Origin: Limnoglobus sp. | GTDB taxonomy: Bacteria; Planctomycetota; Planctomycetia; Gemmatales; Gemmataceae | DNA length: 5,982 nucleotides | Reading direction: 5' to 3' | Assembly (NCBI GenBank): GCA_025353985.1 | Contig: JANXNT010001180.1 | Coordinates: 1-5,982 of the forward strand | In this document: one piece after another, positions 5,907 to 5,982 of the stretch | Position numbering within the stretch: position 1 is the stretch's first letter | How the letters are laid out: each line of letters begins with the position of its first letter | The notes under the pieces: model-generated | Databases searched by the model: none | Told to the model about the DNA's origin: nothing | What the model saw: only the letters and a program-made list of their open reading frames with translations | Position numbers and translations under genes: made by a program

Positions 5907-5961
5907 GAACATGCCGTTTCTTGAAGGGTAACAACACCTACTTCAGGAGCACGGCATGTTC
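5907..5961 (+). promoter_or_regulatory. Long imperfect hairpin burying the RBS and start codon of the next gene
   Basis: Arms GAACATGCCGT (5907-5917) and ACGGCATGTTC (5951-5961) pair perfectly over 11 bp. Inside, after a single bulged C (5950), TTCTTGAAG (5918-5926) pairs with CTTCAGGAG (5941-5949) using two G-T pairs. After a bulged TA (5939-5940), GGT (5927-5929) pairs with ACC (5936-5938) around an AACAAC loop. The total is 23 pairs in 55 bases. The AGGAG site (5945-5949) and the ATG (5956-5958) both lie in the paired right side, so a transcript coming from fhcC would present them closed. Such RNA structures protect some insertion-sequence transposase genes from read-through expression. 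No T-run follows. Confidence 0.6.
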
Positions 5962-5982
5962 TCGCATTTACTTTATCGCGCG
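5956..5982 (+). CDS. Start of an unidentified gene cut by the right edge
   Basis: ATG at 5956 opens nine codons (MFSHLLYRA) to the window end. A strong AGGAG ribosome-binding site lies 6 bases before it, unlike the weak sites of most genes here. Nine residues are too few to assign a family. The flanking hairpin would fit a transposase gene, for example of the IS200/IS605 type where the ribosome-binding site is hidden, but that is a guess. It could also be a chance ATG. Confidence 0.4.

Noticed and set aside
5250..5924. Plus-strand open frame of 224 codons overlapping fhcC
   Set aside because: It is the shifted frame of fhcC and is Arg-rich without domains; fhcC is well supported in the other frame.

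Overview
The window looks like chromosomal DNA of a planctomycete, probably in or near the Gemmataceae. Two things point there. The protein at 2201-3493 carries two copies of the planctomycete-specific domain known as TIGR03000, behind a Cys/Gly/Ser-rich N-terminal half. The genes at 4091-5853 encode archaeal-type, methanopterin-linked C1 enzymes (FhcD and FhcC), which among bacteria occur mainly in methylotrophic proteobacteria and planctomycetes. The DNA is moderately GC-rich. No species can be named from this sequence alone.

Layout. Positions 1-948 (minus) hold the first 316 residues of an S41 C-terminal-processing protease; the window edge cuts it just after its GSASASE motif. It sits 34 bases downstream of a minus-strand gene (983-1960) for a PD-(D/E)XK (Rpn/YhgA-like) putative nuclease with a C-terminal DUF4351-like segment. 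A divergent intergenic region (1961-2200) separates this pair from the plus-strand genes. It contains an 8-bp inverted repeat that overlaps a weak candidate promoter. Next come the TIGR03000 protein (2201-3493), an unrecognised two-helix membrane protein with a possible NTF2-like domain (3553-4131), and the tightly packed pair fhcD (4091-5053) and fhcC (5047-5853). The last 129 bases hold a strong imperfect hairpin (5907-5961) that would bury the ribosome-binding site and start codon of a gene cut by the right edge.

How the genes relate. FhcD and FhcC are two of the four subunits of the formyltransferase/hydrolase complex, which converts formyl-tetrahydromethanopterin through a formyl-methanofuran-type carrier to formate during formaldehyde oxidation. 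The genes overlap by 7 bases and must be co-expressed. FhcA and FhcB are not in the window, so this is a partial (D-C) cluster. The protease, the nuclease-like protein and the Cys-rich protein show no evident link to C1 metabolism. The most unusual items are the RBS-sequestering hairpin at the right edge, the Cys-Asn-Gly repeats of the TIGR03000 protein, and the small membrane-protein gene that abuts or overlaps fhcD.
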